From Ferroplasma acidiphilum (GTDB taxonomy: Archaea; Thermoplasmatota; Thermoplasmata; Thermoplasmatales; Thermoplasmataceae): 64,000 bases of DNA. Below are positions 1 through 9,507 of the stretch, in pieces (position 1 is the stretch's first letter; each line of letters starts with the position of its first letter). The translations under genes were made by a program, and so were the position numbers. The notes under the pieces were generated by a model. The model worked only from the letters and a program-made list of their open reading frames with translations. It was not told the origin of the DNA and made no database searches. The DNA is taken from NCBI RefSeq assembly GCF_002078355.1, contig NZ_CP015363.1:992001-1056000 (forward strand), given 5' to 3'.

Positions 1-8
1 TTAAGGAA

Positions 9-569
9 ATGTTAAAGATAGATAAGTTATTGCTAAAACGGGAATATAATGAATTGTTAAAACATGATTTATATTATACGAAATACAGTTCCGGGAATAT
101 ATTTTATTACTTTTTTTACGATAAGATTCTGAATGGAAGGGAAATTATTGAGGCAAACGCAAATGTAAAAATTGTACTGTCAAATCTGGATATAAATCAG
201 AATCTGATCTATCAGGCCATAAACATAAGAAATTTTCTCTATAAAAAATTACTATATTCCAGATACAGGATATACAATGACAGTTTTTACTTAAAAAATA
301 ATATGTCCGTGGATGGCTATCTCATACTCAATTCAATAGCCCTGGAAATGTATTTACTATTGTACAGATATTCTGACTTTATTTATCCATACAGGAGCAA
401 ATATATAGATACTCTGCTACTTGAACTGTCCGGAGTGGATTTGTTTTTAATTAAGAATAAGTTATACTTGCCTAAAATTACCAAAAATATTGATAAGAAA
501 TTAAATTCCATTAATAAAGACATAAACATAAAAGATTTTGAATCCTTGATGCTTTACAGAAAAATGTAA
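9..569 (+). CDS. hypothetical protein, possibly 5'-truncated by the window edge
   Basis: I do not recognise this protein. It is about 186 residues long, rich in Lys, Ile, Asn, Tyr and Leu, and has no membrane segment, zinc motif or obvious catalytic motif. The reading frame stays open from base 3 to the left edge, and the AAGGA before the ATG lies only one base away, too close to act as a ribosome-binding site. The ATG at 9 may therefore be an internal methionine of a longer gene that begins outside the window. The repeated short Leu/Ile-rich stretches suggest a compact helical protein. No function is assigned. Confidence 0.5.
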   Translation: MLKIDKLLLKREYNELLKHDLYYTKYSSGNIFYYFFYDKILNGREIIEANANVKIVLSNLDINQNLIYQAINIRNFLYKKLLYSRYRIYNDSFYLKNNMSVDGYLILNSIALEMYLLLYRYSDFIYPYRSKYIDTLLLELSGVDLFLIKNKLYLPKITKNIDKKLNSINKDINIKDFESLMLYRKM

Positions 570-812
570 TTCAGTGTAACAATGCAGAATATGCTTTAAA
601 GGCTAACTACATTTCAGCTGGAAATGTCAAGAAGTTCACACCTAATTTTTTTATTTAAGCTATATATTAAGGAAATATTCCAGAAACATCGAAATATGAG
701 CAGAACTAGCATGAATTTTTCTATATTATCAATATAATTTATCGGGGTAAATGCGTGTAAGAGCTGCAAGAGTACAGGTAAAATTTAATAGATATACAGA
801 TATTAATATCAG

Positions 813-2222
813 ATGAATGTTGATGATTTGTTTATTTATGATTTAAAATATGGAAAACTCAATGGCCAGTTAATTAATAATGAATTTTATGCCATAGGCG
901 ATGTGTATATGAACGAAGATTTGCCGGCCATACTTGAAAGGCTTGAGGATTATGGGTATGTAACTGAACAGGGCTCAGTATTCGATTTAAAATGCAAGTA
1001 CTGTGGCGGGGACAACTTTATGGTAGTCCCGTTTTCTGAATCTGGTAATATTGCCATGGATATAGATAAATCTCCACCTGACCCGGATAATTTAAAAGAA
1101 GTTTACATATGCAGGGACTGCAGAAAAATTAATATTCCGGATGGTAAATGGAATAAATATAAAAAGTACTTAATAAAGGATATGGTAAACAACGTGGCGG
1201 ATGCACTGCATGAATTTATAAAAATACTTGATGAAAATAAATTAACATACGAAATACCTTCCATGATAACATGTAAATCCAGAAGTCATATTTTCAGTGT
1301 AAAAATAACGGTAGATTATGATTACTTTATTGATATATATTCACATGCTGATTTCAGGGAAGTACTGGAAAATACAGAGTTATTCAAATCTGAATTTCCT
1401 TCCAGAAAAATGGCTATTTTTAATATATCTGATAAATTTACAGATACGGGTACAGGCAGCGAAATTGAATATTACAGTGCGACCAGCAAGGACGACCTTG
1501 TCCTGAAATTGAGACAGTATGTAAATAAAATTTTAACTTCTAAAGAGTACAGGTTTGGCATAGATGAATTTGACAATATTTTGTTATACGGGCTGGAAGA
1601 AAATAATGTATACGGCATAGAGACATTTTCATCCGGGAACACTTTGTATTTCCTTTCTAAATTCCTGATGCAGGGGGCATTGCACGGCCAGAACGGACTC
1701 TATATAACCACAAGATATTCTCCGGATTACATATTAAAAATTGCGGATAGTTTTGGCATGAATATAAGGCAGCTGGTAAACGACAAAAAAATATTCATAT
1801 TCGACGGTAACTCCTCTCTGGAGAAATTCCAGCACAGTGAATCAGACATATGGAAGATTAGAGACCATATATCCAAGGTTATTGCGGAAATTGGCAAATA
1901 TATTACAAAATATAATATAAAAAGGCTGGTTATAGACTCAATAGAGCCACTTGAAATTAACCCGGGTGAGGATAGTATAAGATATCTTTTCAACGAACTG
2001 AAAAATCTTGACTGTGTGACCATGGCAACAAAATATATCAATAATATAAATTCAAATTCAATAGAGGATATGTATTTTACAGGAATAGTTGAAATTGGAA
2101 CGGTAATTGATTTAAATTCCATTAAAAATATTATTGTGATAAAAAAATTCATGATAAGGGATAATTCCAGGAGGCTGGTTGAATACAATATAACAGACAA
2201 AAACACACTCGAAATAAAGTGA
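813..2222 (+). CDS. zinc-ribbon protein with KaiC/RecA-like domain lacking a normal Walker A
   Basis: This 469-residue protein has an N-terminal part with a four-cysteine zinc ribbon (CKYC at residues 61-64 and CRDC at 100-103). From about residue 244 it has a C-terminal domain that follows the KaiC/RadA-like layout: a GIDEFDN-type entry, a strand where the P-loop should be, LYITTRYSP, and a clear Walker B-like strand ending IDSIEP. The P-loop position reads FSSGNTLY, without the GKT/GKS of a working ATPase. ATP hydrolysis is therefore doubtful and a sensing or scaffold role is possible. The stop codon overlaps a GTG start for the following glycosyltransferase, so the two are probably co-translated. 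A TATA-like box near 783-790 suggests a leaderless start. The function is not known. Confidence 0.7.
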   Translation: MNVDDLFIYDLKYGKLNGQLINNEFYAIGDVYMNEDLPAILERLEDYGYVTEQGSVFDLKCKYCGGDNFMVVPFSESGNIAMDIDKSPPDPDNLKEVYICRDCRKINIPDGKWNKYKKYLIKDMVNNVADALHEFIKILDENKLTYEIPSMITCKSRSHIFSVKITVDYDYFIDIYSHADFREVLENTELFKSEFPSRKMAIFNISDKFTDTGTGSEIEYYSATSKDDLVLKLRQYVNKILTSKEYRFGIDEFDNILLYGLEENNVYGIETFSSGNTLYFLSKFLMQGALHGQNGLYITTRYSPDYILKIADSFGMNIRQLVNDKKIFIFDGNSSLEKFQHSESDIWKIRDHISKVIAEIGKYITKYNIKRLVIDSIEPLEINPGEDSIRYLFNELKNLDCVTMATKYINNINSNSIEDMYFTGIVEIGTVIDLNSIKNIIVIKKFMIRDNSRRLVEYNITDKNTLEIK

Positions 2223-3715
2223 CATGCATGGGGAAGAAACCGTATTTTATTGTATTTCTCTCCATAATTTTCATCGTGCTATATTTATATTTTCTGGTAA
2301 TTTCACTTATATCACTGGATAAAACTATAGCCACAAAATTTCTCACTGTATTGCTCATATTGATAAATGGCTTTTTTATCATGCATACTCTGGAATATTT
2401 ATATTATTATTTAATAGCATCATCAAAATATGAGCAATCAGTGGCATATTATTTCAGCAGATATTTTCCATTCACCACAACTGTGTTTATCGCCTGTTAC
2501 AACGAACCGGTGGACGTTCTTGAAAATACTATATTCAGCATAAAGCAGATGTGCAAACGTGGAAATGATTCACCATTTATTCTTGACGACTCAACAGATA
2601 AAAAGACCATAGAGGATATTAAAGAACTGGCACTAAAATACAGGATTGGCTACATACACAGGGATAACAGAAGAGGATACAAGGCCGGTGCATTGAATGA
2701 CGCGCTAAAAATAACAGATTCAAAATATTTTGCAGTATTTGATGCAGATCAGGAACCACTGCAGGAATTTCTGACTGAATTAATTCCAATAATGGAAGAC
2801 AACGATGACCTGTCCATAATCCAGGTACCACAGAAATATGTAAACAATAATACTCCTGTAGCTAAAGGTGCCAACGATATTCAGGAAGTATTTTATAATT
2901 TTATAACTGAGGGAAAAAGCCTTGAAAATAGCATGTTCTCATGTGGTTCCAATGTTATATACCGGACGGAGACAATAAAAAGTATCGGGGGATTTAATGA
3001 AAAAAATGTTACAGAAGACCTGGCAACATCAATTAAATTGCATGAAAGCGGGTACCACAGCATATATTATAACAGGCCCCTTGCTTCAGGTGAAGCACCA
3101 CAAACACTTAATTCATATTTTATACAGCAATCGAGATGGTCACAGGGTTCCATAGGCATTTTTTTTCAGGTAATAAAATTGTTATTTAGAAGAAAGAAGC
3201 TGACTTTAAGGCAAAAAACAGGATATTTTGTTTCTACATCCTGGTACTTCGTGGGTGTTGTAAACATGCTTATGCTGGTATTCCCGTTGCTATTCATATT
3301 TTTTAATATTGTATCCATAATTACTCCTGAAAACTATATATTTATATTCGCATTTTATATAATATTTAACTTCTTTGCATTTTCTTCGTCCGTTTACAGC
3401 GTGGAGAAATCAATAATTCCCGTAATGCGGAATATGTCCCTTACATTTATATCCAGCCCGATATTTATTAAATCAGCAGTTTTTGCATTGATTGGAAGAA
3501 AGACTTCATTTAAAGTTACACCAAAAGAAGATTCTTCCAGAATTCCGTTAAAAGGTGTATGGGCACAGCTTTTAATATTTTTTATAACCGGTATAGGGTT
3601 CATTTACTCGGTATATAGATACCTGATTTCAGGTACTCTGGAGTATTTATTAAATGGAATTTTTATGCTGTATTTCTTTTCTTTAAGCTCTACCCTGTTT
3701 TATTATAACAGATAA
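2219..3715 (+). CDS. family 2 glycosyltransferase, cellulose-synthase-like, membrane bound
   Basis: The 498-residue protein is a processive GT2 polysaccharide synthase. Two N-terminal membrane segments (about residues 9-33 and 40-65) precede the catalytic domain. The motifs follow in family order: DDS near 123, DAD near 175, TED near 265 and the QQSRW signature near 303. Several C-terminal membrane helices follow, as in BcsA-type enzymes that couple sugar transfer to export. I use the GTG at 2219, which overlaps the stop of the upstream KaiC-like gene. An ATG at 2228 is an alternative that loses only three residues. The product would be a membrane-anchored or secreted glycan; donor and polymer cannot be told. 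No PilZ domain is visible. Confidence 0.88.
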   Translation: MTCMGKKPYFIVFLSIIFIVLYLYFLVISLISLDKTIATKFLTVLLILINGFFIMHTLEYLYYYLIASSKYEQSVAYYFSRYFPFTTTVFIACYNEPVDVLENTIFSIKQMCKRGNDSPFILDDSTDKKTIEDIKELALKYRIGYIHRDNRRGYKAGALNDALKITDSKYFAVFDADQEPLQEFLTELIPIMEDNDDLSIIQVPQKYVNNNTPVAKGANDIQEVFYNFITEGKSLENSMFSCGSNVIYRTETIKSIGGFNEKNVTEDLATSIKLHESGYHSIYYNRPLASGEAPQTLNSYFIQQSRWSQGSIGIFFQVIKLLFRRKKLTLRQKTGYFVSTSWYFVGVVNMLMLVFPLLFIFFNIVSIITPENYIFIFAFYIIFNFFAFSSSVYSVEKSIIPVMRNMSLTFISSPIFIKSAVFALIGRKTSFKVTPKEDSSRIPLKGVWAQLLIFFITGIGFIYSVYRYLISGTLEYLLNGIFMLYFFSLSSTLFYYNR

Positions 3716-3821
3716 CTTATACCTCTTTTCCCAGAAAGTATCTGGAATATGCGCTATATTTTCCGGTGCATAATAATTTTATGTTATAAACTTATTAATT
3801 ATATAAAATATTTTGTCATAA

Positions 3822-3829
3822 TTTATATA
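3822..3829 (+). promoter_or_regulatory. TATA box of the CARF-PIN gene
   Basis: TTTATATA is centred about 25 bases before the ATG at 3850, so transcription should begin at or next to that codon. This favours 3850 over the in-frame TTG at 3841 as the start. Confidence 0.55.
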
Positions 3830-3849
3830 CTTTAACATTATTGCTCTTT

Positions 3850-5250
3850 ATGAGTTTTAAGGCTCTTGTTTTATTTGGTTCATCTACAGATTTACTTGAA
3901 TCTTCTTTTTCTTCCACTTTGCGCCTTGTTGAATCCTTCGATATAGATTCTGTCAAAATTTTATATTCATCATTTGCAGAAGATCAATGCATTAAATTAA
4001 AAGAACTGCTTCAGAAAGTCCTGAAAGGCGAAAGCATAACGATAGCTAGCGAACAAATTAATGAAAGCGGATATGAAACACAATTCGACAGATTAATAGA
4101 TAGCAACACTATCCTAAGTCCTACCTCAGGTTCAAAGTTTTATGCTTTCGTATCCACAAAAATAGCAGTGGAGAAAAACACAACTATAATCCATACCATG
4201 TTTCCTTTCGGTCCGTGGAAGGGAATGTTTTACCCATTTGTTCCCAGATTCTTCCAGCCAGTAAAAACAATAAATGGAGACATACAACCTCAAGAAAAAG
4301 TAAGGAACATATTCGACAATGAGGAAGTAGTTAAAAAGAGCATTAGTGAGTTTACCCATCAGAAACTCGGTGCGTATAAAATAAGTTTCAGGGTGGGCAA
4401 TATGGCATTAAAATTAAACTTAAACGATCCGCTGAATTATTATGATGGGACACCGGATGTTTTAACCTCTCTGGAAATAAGCAAAAATGGTGTTATGTCC
4501 TTAAACAAAACCGATCCTGACAGTATAATTAAATTTCAGTTTGAAAATAAAGCTAAAAATTTTAAATTATCTTATAAAAAAGAGGGTGAATTCAGGCAAA
4601 TTGAATGGAGTGCCTTTCAGGACATGAAAAATTTAATTAAAATAGCGATAGATGCCGATCTGGAAAATCTCAATAAGGATAACTCAGGAAGAAATGCTAT
4701 ATCACCTGCAGATATTATCGGGCTTCTGGGATTCGAAGATATAAAAGTTGAAGGAGAAAATCTAATGGAACGGCCCATAGAAAATCTCGGAGATCAGGTT
4801 AAAGGCATTGTTGTGGATACAAATCTTGTTTACTCTGGCATATTAATGTACAGGGGCGTGAAAATGATGATTCCATATTGTACCTATGTTGAAATAGCCA
4901 ACAGAAGATCAGAATTGCTAAAATATGACGCGGATAACAGAATTAAATATGTATATGGCACGTTTCTCTGGGAAAGCTTAACCGAATTGATGGATCGCAA
5001 TCAAATGCTTCGTACCGAGGCTTTTTTCTGTGATGGGGTTATTCCAATGATTGACCCGCTTCTGATTAAAGACTGTGCAATAGTGACCAGGGACGAGGGT
5101 GCGTACAGGCATTGGCTGGACATTTTCCCGAGAAATGTTATGGTAATGAAAGCTACACAGAATGTGTCTGAAAATCGGGCAAAAATTGTATTTGCTTTAA
5201 TGTTGCTTTCTTCAATGATAAGGGAATTAAAATTCTCCAATTATAATTGA
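3850..5250 (+). CDS. probable CARF-like domain fused to a PIN-family nuclease
   Basis: The protein is about 466 residues. Its N-terminal 130 residues look like a CARF/Rossmann-type ligand-sensing domain: an opening strand ALVLFGSS, and a later loop SPTSGSK (near residue 95) that resembles the TGGTK ligand loop of Csx1/Csm6-type sensors. The C-terminal 145 residues look like a PIN nuclease: VVDTN near 325, an acidic YVEIANR near 350, and IVTRDEGAY near 417 supply the expected Asp, Glu and Asp. The middle is a beta-rich linker I cannot name. CARF-PIN fusions are known in archaea as auxiliary effectors, normally beside type III CRISPR loci. No cas gene or array is in this window. The PIN call is firmer than the CARF call. 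Confidence 0.6.
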   Translation: MSFKALVLFGSSTDLLESSFSSTLRLVESFDIDSVKILYSSFAEDQCIKLKELLQKVLKGESITIASEQINESGYETQFDRLIDSNTILSPTSGSKFYAFVSTKIAVEKNTTIIHTMFPFGPWKGMFYPFVPRFFQPVKTINGDIQPQEKVRNIFDNEEVVKKSISEFTHQKLGAYKISFRVGNMALKLNLNDPLNYYDGTPDVLTSLEISKNGVMSLNKTDPDSIIKFQFENKAKNFKLSYKKEGEFRQIEWSAFQDMKNLIKIAIDADLENLNKDNSGRNAISPADIIGLLGFEDIKVEGENLMERPIENLGDQVKGIVVDTNLVYSGILMYRGVKMMIPYCTYVEIANRRSELLKYDADNRIKYVYGTFLWESLTELMDRNQMLRTEAFFCDGVIPMIDPLLIKDCAIVTRDEGAYRHWLDIFPRNVMVMKATQNVSENRAKIVFALMLLSSMIRELKFSNYN

Positions 5251-5280
5251 GTTATAGATTATTTCTTAATTATAAGAAAA

Positions 5281-6831
5281 TTAATTTAAATTATTACAAT
5301 GCTTATTAAAATAATCTTCTAAAAATTCCGAAATTCTAGAATTTTCAAAGTCCATGTATTGATTAATTATCATGCACACATCCTCCTTTGAATCGATGCC
5401 TTCAAGTATTTTTGTAGCTTCTTCAGTTCTGTTAACTGCAGATAATATGCATGCCTTCTCTATGGCGTATAAAGCATGTATAATATTTTCTTCCTTATCG
5501 GGAAGAGTATTCAGCAATTGAATTATTTTCTCATGATAATTCTTTGTGATTGAATCTTCTATTGCCGGATTCAATATATCGCAGATTTCTTCAATATCAT
5601 CGTCCATTTCAACAGCCCTGCCGAGGTATTCAACAGCTTTATCGTATAAGCCCAGGTTGCCATAAACAGTATAATATGCCCTTTCTATTTCAGGGCCTTT
5701 ATCCAGTTTTGAAATCCTGTTGAGAATATCTACCGGTTCATCTTTCACACCATTATGGGAGAGCTCAATTGCATAATTAATTCCATATTGTACAGAATCC
5801 GGTTGTTTATCGTATAGTGTTTTAATTGGCAGCAATGCATCCGCATGTTCCCCTTTTTCAGAGAGGGCATAGAATTTGTAAAAGATGAATGTTTCTTCCT
5901 CAGGGTATTTTCTGGCATTTTCCTCTATAATGGATAAGGCAAGATCATATTGTGCGGTTGTTACAAGCATCTTTATATATTCTTCGTTTGCCTCAATATT
6001 GTTGTTTCTTTTAATATATTCCTTAAATATACGGTTACCCATATCGTATTTCTGTTCAATATAGTATACCTTTGCAAGATTAGATGCCATGTCAAGATTA
6101 TCCAGAGCACTATTATAGAAATCTTTTGCAATTTTCTCTGCATTATCCATATCCCCATTATCGAGCAGGAAATCAGTAATTCTCACCAGGTAATCCGTAT
6201 CCGCAGTATTTTTAAAGGCATCTAACAGAGCCTTGGTAAATTCAAATGCGCCTCCTGTTGCCAGTTTAAGCTCAACCATCAGGTCATTTGTGATTTTATC
6301 GTTTTTCCTGAAACGCAGGGACAATTTTAATTCTCTTTCTGCCATTTTATAGTTTCCAGCATCAAGGTATAGTTCCGCCAGGTCTCTGTGCCCATCCGGA
6401 TCAGATGGGTTTTTCTCCAGGGATAACTTGTATGCGGATATTGCATCTTCTGTTCTCCCTAAATTATTAAGTGCCCTGGCACGGTTATAATAGGAAAATT
6501 CATAATCCTTATCCACTTTTATTGCCTTGTCTGCAAGGTCAAGAGCTTTTTCATCATCTCCCATCTGTAAATAACATAAACTTTCCATGGAGTAATGTGA
6601 TGCGTCACCGGGGTCCAGTGTTTCTATAAACTCCAGTTCCTTTATAGTTTCCTCAAAATCGCCGCTGTGAAATAATATATCCGATTTGAAATCATGCAGA
6701 TCAACGTTCCTGGGCAATATTGAAATTGCCCGGTTTATGGTTTCTAATGAACCGGCAAAATCACCTGCCTCGAATAATTTCTGGGCTTTCTCTGTCAGTT
6801 CATAAACATTTTTATTATCAGTACGAAACAT
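5281..6831 (-). CDS. TPR-repeat protein (516 aa)
   Basis: The protein is built almost wholly of tetratricopeptide repeats. Units with the pattern ALDLADKAI, YYNRARALNNLGR and AISAYKLSLEKNP are clear over residues 10-200. More degenerate helical repeats continue to the C-terminus. There is no signal peptide, membrane segment or catalytic domain, so it is most likely a cytosolic scaffold for protein-protein contacts. It is convergent with the CARF-PIN gene, with 30 bases between the two stops. A second TPR protein lies at 61796-63013. The partner is unknown. Confidence 0.85.
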   Translation of the reverse strand: MFRTDNKNVYELTEKAQKLFEAGDFAGSLETINRAISILPRNVDLHDFKSDILFHSGDFEETIKELEFIETLDPGDASHYSMESLCYLQMGDDEKALDLADKAIKVDKDYEFSYYNRARALNNLGRTEDAISAYKLSLEKNPSDPDGHRDLAELYLDAGNYKMAERELKLSLRFRKNDKITNDLMVELKLATGGAFEFTKALLDAFKNTADTDYLVRITDFLLDNGDMDNAEKIAKDFYNSALDNLDMASNLAKVYYIEQKYDMGNRIFKEYIKRNNNIEANEEYIKMLVTTAQYDLALSIIEENARKYPEEETFIFYKFYALSEKGEHADALLPIKTLYDKQPDSVQYGINYAIELSHNGVKDEPVDILNRISKLDKGPEIERAYYTVYGNLGLYDKAVEYLGRAVEMDDDIEEICDILNPAIEDSITKNYHEKIIQLLNTLPDKEENIIHALYAIEKACILSAVNRTEEATKILEGIDSKEDVCMIINQYMDFENSRISEFLEDYFNKHCNNLN

Positions 6832-6947
6832 AGAACTTAATTTATGAATGCATTATTATGTTTTCTAATAACATGTGCCCAATCTTTTGCCGGTGCAAGG
6901 TAAAAAATTATATCTAAAAGAAATTGAAATTTTCCAGTGCCACAGGA

Positions 6948-7433
6948 TTAAATAAAAATATAATCCATCATCTCTTTTGATATTCCAGTTTCTTTTGCAT
7001 AATTTTCAACATCATTTGATAAGATTATTTCATGTGCATTTTTCATAGCAATACCCTGCTGTTCCTGATTAATATTTTTCCACCTGGAAAATAAGAGTAT
7101 TTCTTCATTGGAATTGTGCTCTGTGAGAGTTTTATAAAATAAAGGCAACCGTACATTGAATAAAGGATTCTCACTTAATTTCCATTTATATAAATTATTG
7201 AACAGTGTTTCTATCAATTTATGATCTGCAATAAGGGTGTTTATTAATTTTGATGTTGAACTATCATTCTCTTTTAATAAAGGAAATACAACAGCTTCTT
7301 CAATGTTAACATGGATATTTAATAAAAATTTATTGAAATCCATTAATTCAGCGCTACCTTTCTGGAGTATATTATTATAAGCTATTATTCTGATTCCAGA
7401 ATGTTCGAGCATGAGCAATTCTACTGTATCCAT
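6948..7433 (-). CDS. hemerythrin HHE cation-binding domain protein
   Basis: This is a four-helix protein of about 161 residues with hemerythrin-type iron ligands in order: LEHSGIR, HVNIEEAVVFP, DHKLIETLF and EHNSNEE. HHE proteins bind a di-iron centre and act in oxygen, nitric oxide or iron handling, a reasonable need in an acidophile living with soluble iron. I start at the ATG at 7433. It is preceded by a TTTTATAG box about 24 bases upstream, whereas the longer frame from 7484 would overlap the upstream regulator and add hydrophobic residues that do not fit the fold. It lies 29 bases after the ArsR-type gene on the same strand. Confidence 0.8.
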   Translation of the reverse strand: MDTVELLMLEHSGIRIIAYNNILQKGSAELMDFNKFLLNIHVNIEEAVVFPLLKENDSSTSKLINTLIADHKLIETLFNNLYKWKLSENPLFNVRLPLFYKTLTEHNSNEEILLFSRWKNINQEQQGIAMKNAHEIILSNDVENYAKETGISKEMMDYIFI

Positions 7434-7462
7434 TAATATACATTCTACTGGCACTATAAAAG

Positions 7463-8194
7463 TTATGGTATTATACCAAACCATGATTCGATCGGTTTGA
7501 TTATGTCAATTACCCTTGTATTTCTGTATATTTTAATATAATTTTGATTTATAAGAGCTTTCATAATTTCCGATCCCAGGGCTCCGCCAAGATGGTATTC
7601 TTTTTCTGTTAAATCCATGCACCCATAAGCAAATATTCTTCCATGCTTTTTCTGCACAGGTATATTCACTCCCAGCCTGGTTAGTATAATTTCTCCGGAA
7701 TCTGTCAATTCATATTCAGGCTTATCATTCTTAATGGATATCCATTTACTGGATAACAATAATTTTAATAACATAACCCCGGATTGCCCGGCTATATGAT
7801 CATAACACCTTCTGCCGTTCTGAAATTGTTTATGTGGATCGAATTCCGGCAAATTATCCGCAGTTACAGATGTTGCAATGTTGTCAAGCCATGATGTTAA
7901 TGATTCTATGGATTCTGGTATAATTTTATAATATTTTTCTCTGCCTACCTGCCATCCATGGACTATTCCGTAATTCTGGAGTATCGATAACTGTGCAGAT
8001 ATTTTCGGCTGTGATACATTGAAGGTGCTGGATAATTGGTTAACGTTCAATTTGCCCTTTGAAAGCAATAAAATAATACGCAACCTGACCGGATTTGATA
8101 AACAATAGAATAGCCGATCAGGCAATGATTTTGCACCAGGGTTATGATTTGAATCGTATTTGCCCTTTTTACTAACATTCTCCAAATTTTTCAA
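7463..8194 (-). CDS. ArsR-family winged-helix regulator with C-terminal extension
   Basis: Residues about 25-105 form an ArsR/SmtB winged helix: FYCLSNPVRLRIILLL, then the recognition region NVSQPKISAQLSIL, then a wing ending GREKYYKI. The C-terminal 130 residues hold RRCYDHIAG and a YGCMDLTEKEYHLGGALG block, an extension found in a subgroup of ArsR proteins whose ligand I do not know. No in-frame ATG exists, so the TTG at 8194 is used; an AGAGG lies immediately upstream. The gene is divergent from an MFS carrier (8299) across about 105 bases, the usual layout for a repressor controlling its efflux pump. The hemerythrin gene follows on the same strand. Confidence 0.82.
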   Translation of the reverse strand: MKNLENVSKKGKYDSNHNPGAKSLPDRLFYCLSNPVRLRIILLLSKGKLNVNQLSSTFNVSQPKISAQLSILQNYGIVHGWQVGREKYYKIIPESIESLTSWLDNIATSVTADNLPEFDPHKQFQNGRRCYDHIAGQSGVMLLKLLLSSKWISIKNDKPEYELTDSGEIILTRLGVNIPVQKKHGRIFAYGCMDLTEKEYHLGGALGSEIMKALINQNYIKIYRNTRVIDIIKPIESWFGIIP

Positions 8195-8298
8195 TCCTCT
8201 ATATTGTCCAGTATAATTATATGTATAATAACTTGCCTATACATAAGAATTTCAGTATATATCGTCCCATATAATATATTCAATATTATACAATATTC

Positions 8299-9507
8299 AT
8301 GGGAAACAGCTATAAGCAGGAAATAAATGAAAAAGCAAATAGAAAATATGGATTGATTGTTGCACTCCTTATTTTCGCTATTATGGTAGTATCTAACATA
8401 CCAACACCGCTGTATGCATTGTACGCAATTAAGTTCAATTTCGGGTCTCTAGCAATAGCAGGCATATTCGCAACCTATGTGGTATTTCTTATTCCATCTT
8501 TATTATTCTGGGGCCAGTATTCCGATGTAAAAGGCGGGAAAATCCCCATTATTCTCGGGATTATTTTTGAGATTGCAGGCATTATATCTTTTTTCCTGGC
8601 AGGCAATATATCAGAACTATTCCTGGCCCGGGCTTTTCAGGGCTTAGCAAGTGGTGCAATATCAGGGCCTGCCAGTGCCTTATTATTTCATTATCGTGGC
8701 AAGGCAGGCGCAATTTTAACATCTGTCTCAACATCATCTGGAACCGCAGTAGGGCCACTATTAGGCGGGGTTATGGCTGAATATCTTCCATTTCATTTGA
8801 AGTTGGTATATATCCTATCATTAATAATCATCATAATTCCAGTCGCCCGTATTGCTCCTATGATAAATAAATTAATAATAAATAAGCGATCCAATCATAA
8901 TGTTTTTGAATTTCATTTTCCAAAACTGGATATGGCAGAGAAGGGTCTATTTACATTAAGTGCAGCCACAGCATTTATTGCATGGTCTATAACTGCATTC
9001 TATATGTCTATGTCACCACTTTACATTATACGATTACTGAGTATTTCCAATATAGCCATAACAGGGCTAATAGTGTTTTTGATGCTGGGGATAGCCTCAA
9101 TAATGCAGATTTTATCAATGAAAAGTACTATATTTTCTTCCTTGCTCACAGGTATGATATCCCTTACTATTGCAATTGCTCTTATTGTAATATCGTTCCC
9201 ATTTAAATCCATGGAAATTTTTATTGTGGCAACCATTATGACAGGAATCGGGCAGGGATTTGCTTTTACAGGAGCTACCAGGGAAATTAGAACAATTTCA
9301 CCTCCATTAAAAATGGGTGGGGTTTTATCAAATTATTATATCATAATATATTTTGGGGTTGGAATCCCCACAGTTATTTTAGGACTCATAGACATGATTT
9401 CTGGATTATTCAGTGGAATTCTATATTATGGCTCCTCCCTGATAATTTGTTCGCTTATAATTATAATATTCCTGCATAAGTATAGAATAAAAATTGCAAT
9501 AGATTGA
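8299..9507 (+). CDS. MFS transporter, drug-efflux type
   Basis: The 402-residue protein has about 12 membrane helices. It carries an MFS loop 2-3 signature of the form GQYSDVKGGK, and LARAFQGLASGAISGPA in helix 4, where antiporters often have motif C-like glycines. It should be a plasma-membrane secondary transporter; the substrate is unknown. Divergence from an ArsR-type regulator suggests inducible export. An AT-rich box near 8270-8279 lies 25 bases before the ATG, so the message is probably leaderless. Confidence 0.82.
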   Translation: MGNSYKQEINEKANRKYGLIVALLIFAIMVVSNIPTPLYALYAIKFNFGSLAIAGIFATYVVFLIPSLLFWGQYSDVKGGKIPIILGIIFEIAGIISFFLAGNISELFLARAFQGLASGAISGPASALLFHYRGKAGAILTSVSTSSGTAVGPLLGGVMAEYLPFHLKLVYILSLIIIIIPVARIAPMINKLIINKRSNHNVFEFHFPKLDMAEKGLFTLSAATAFIAWSITAFYMSMSPLYIIRLLSISNIAITGLIVFLMLGIASIMQILSMKSTIFSSLLTGMISLTIAIALIVISFPFKSMEIFIVATIMTGIGQGFAFTGATREIRTISPPLKMGGVLSNYYIIIYFGVGIPTVILGLIDMISGLFSGILYYGSSLIICSLIIIIFLHKYRIKIAID

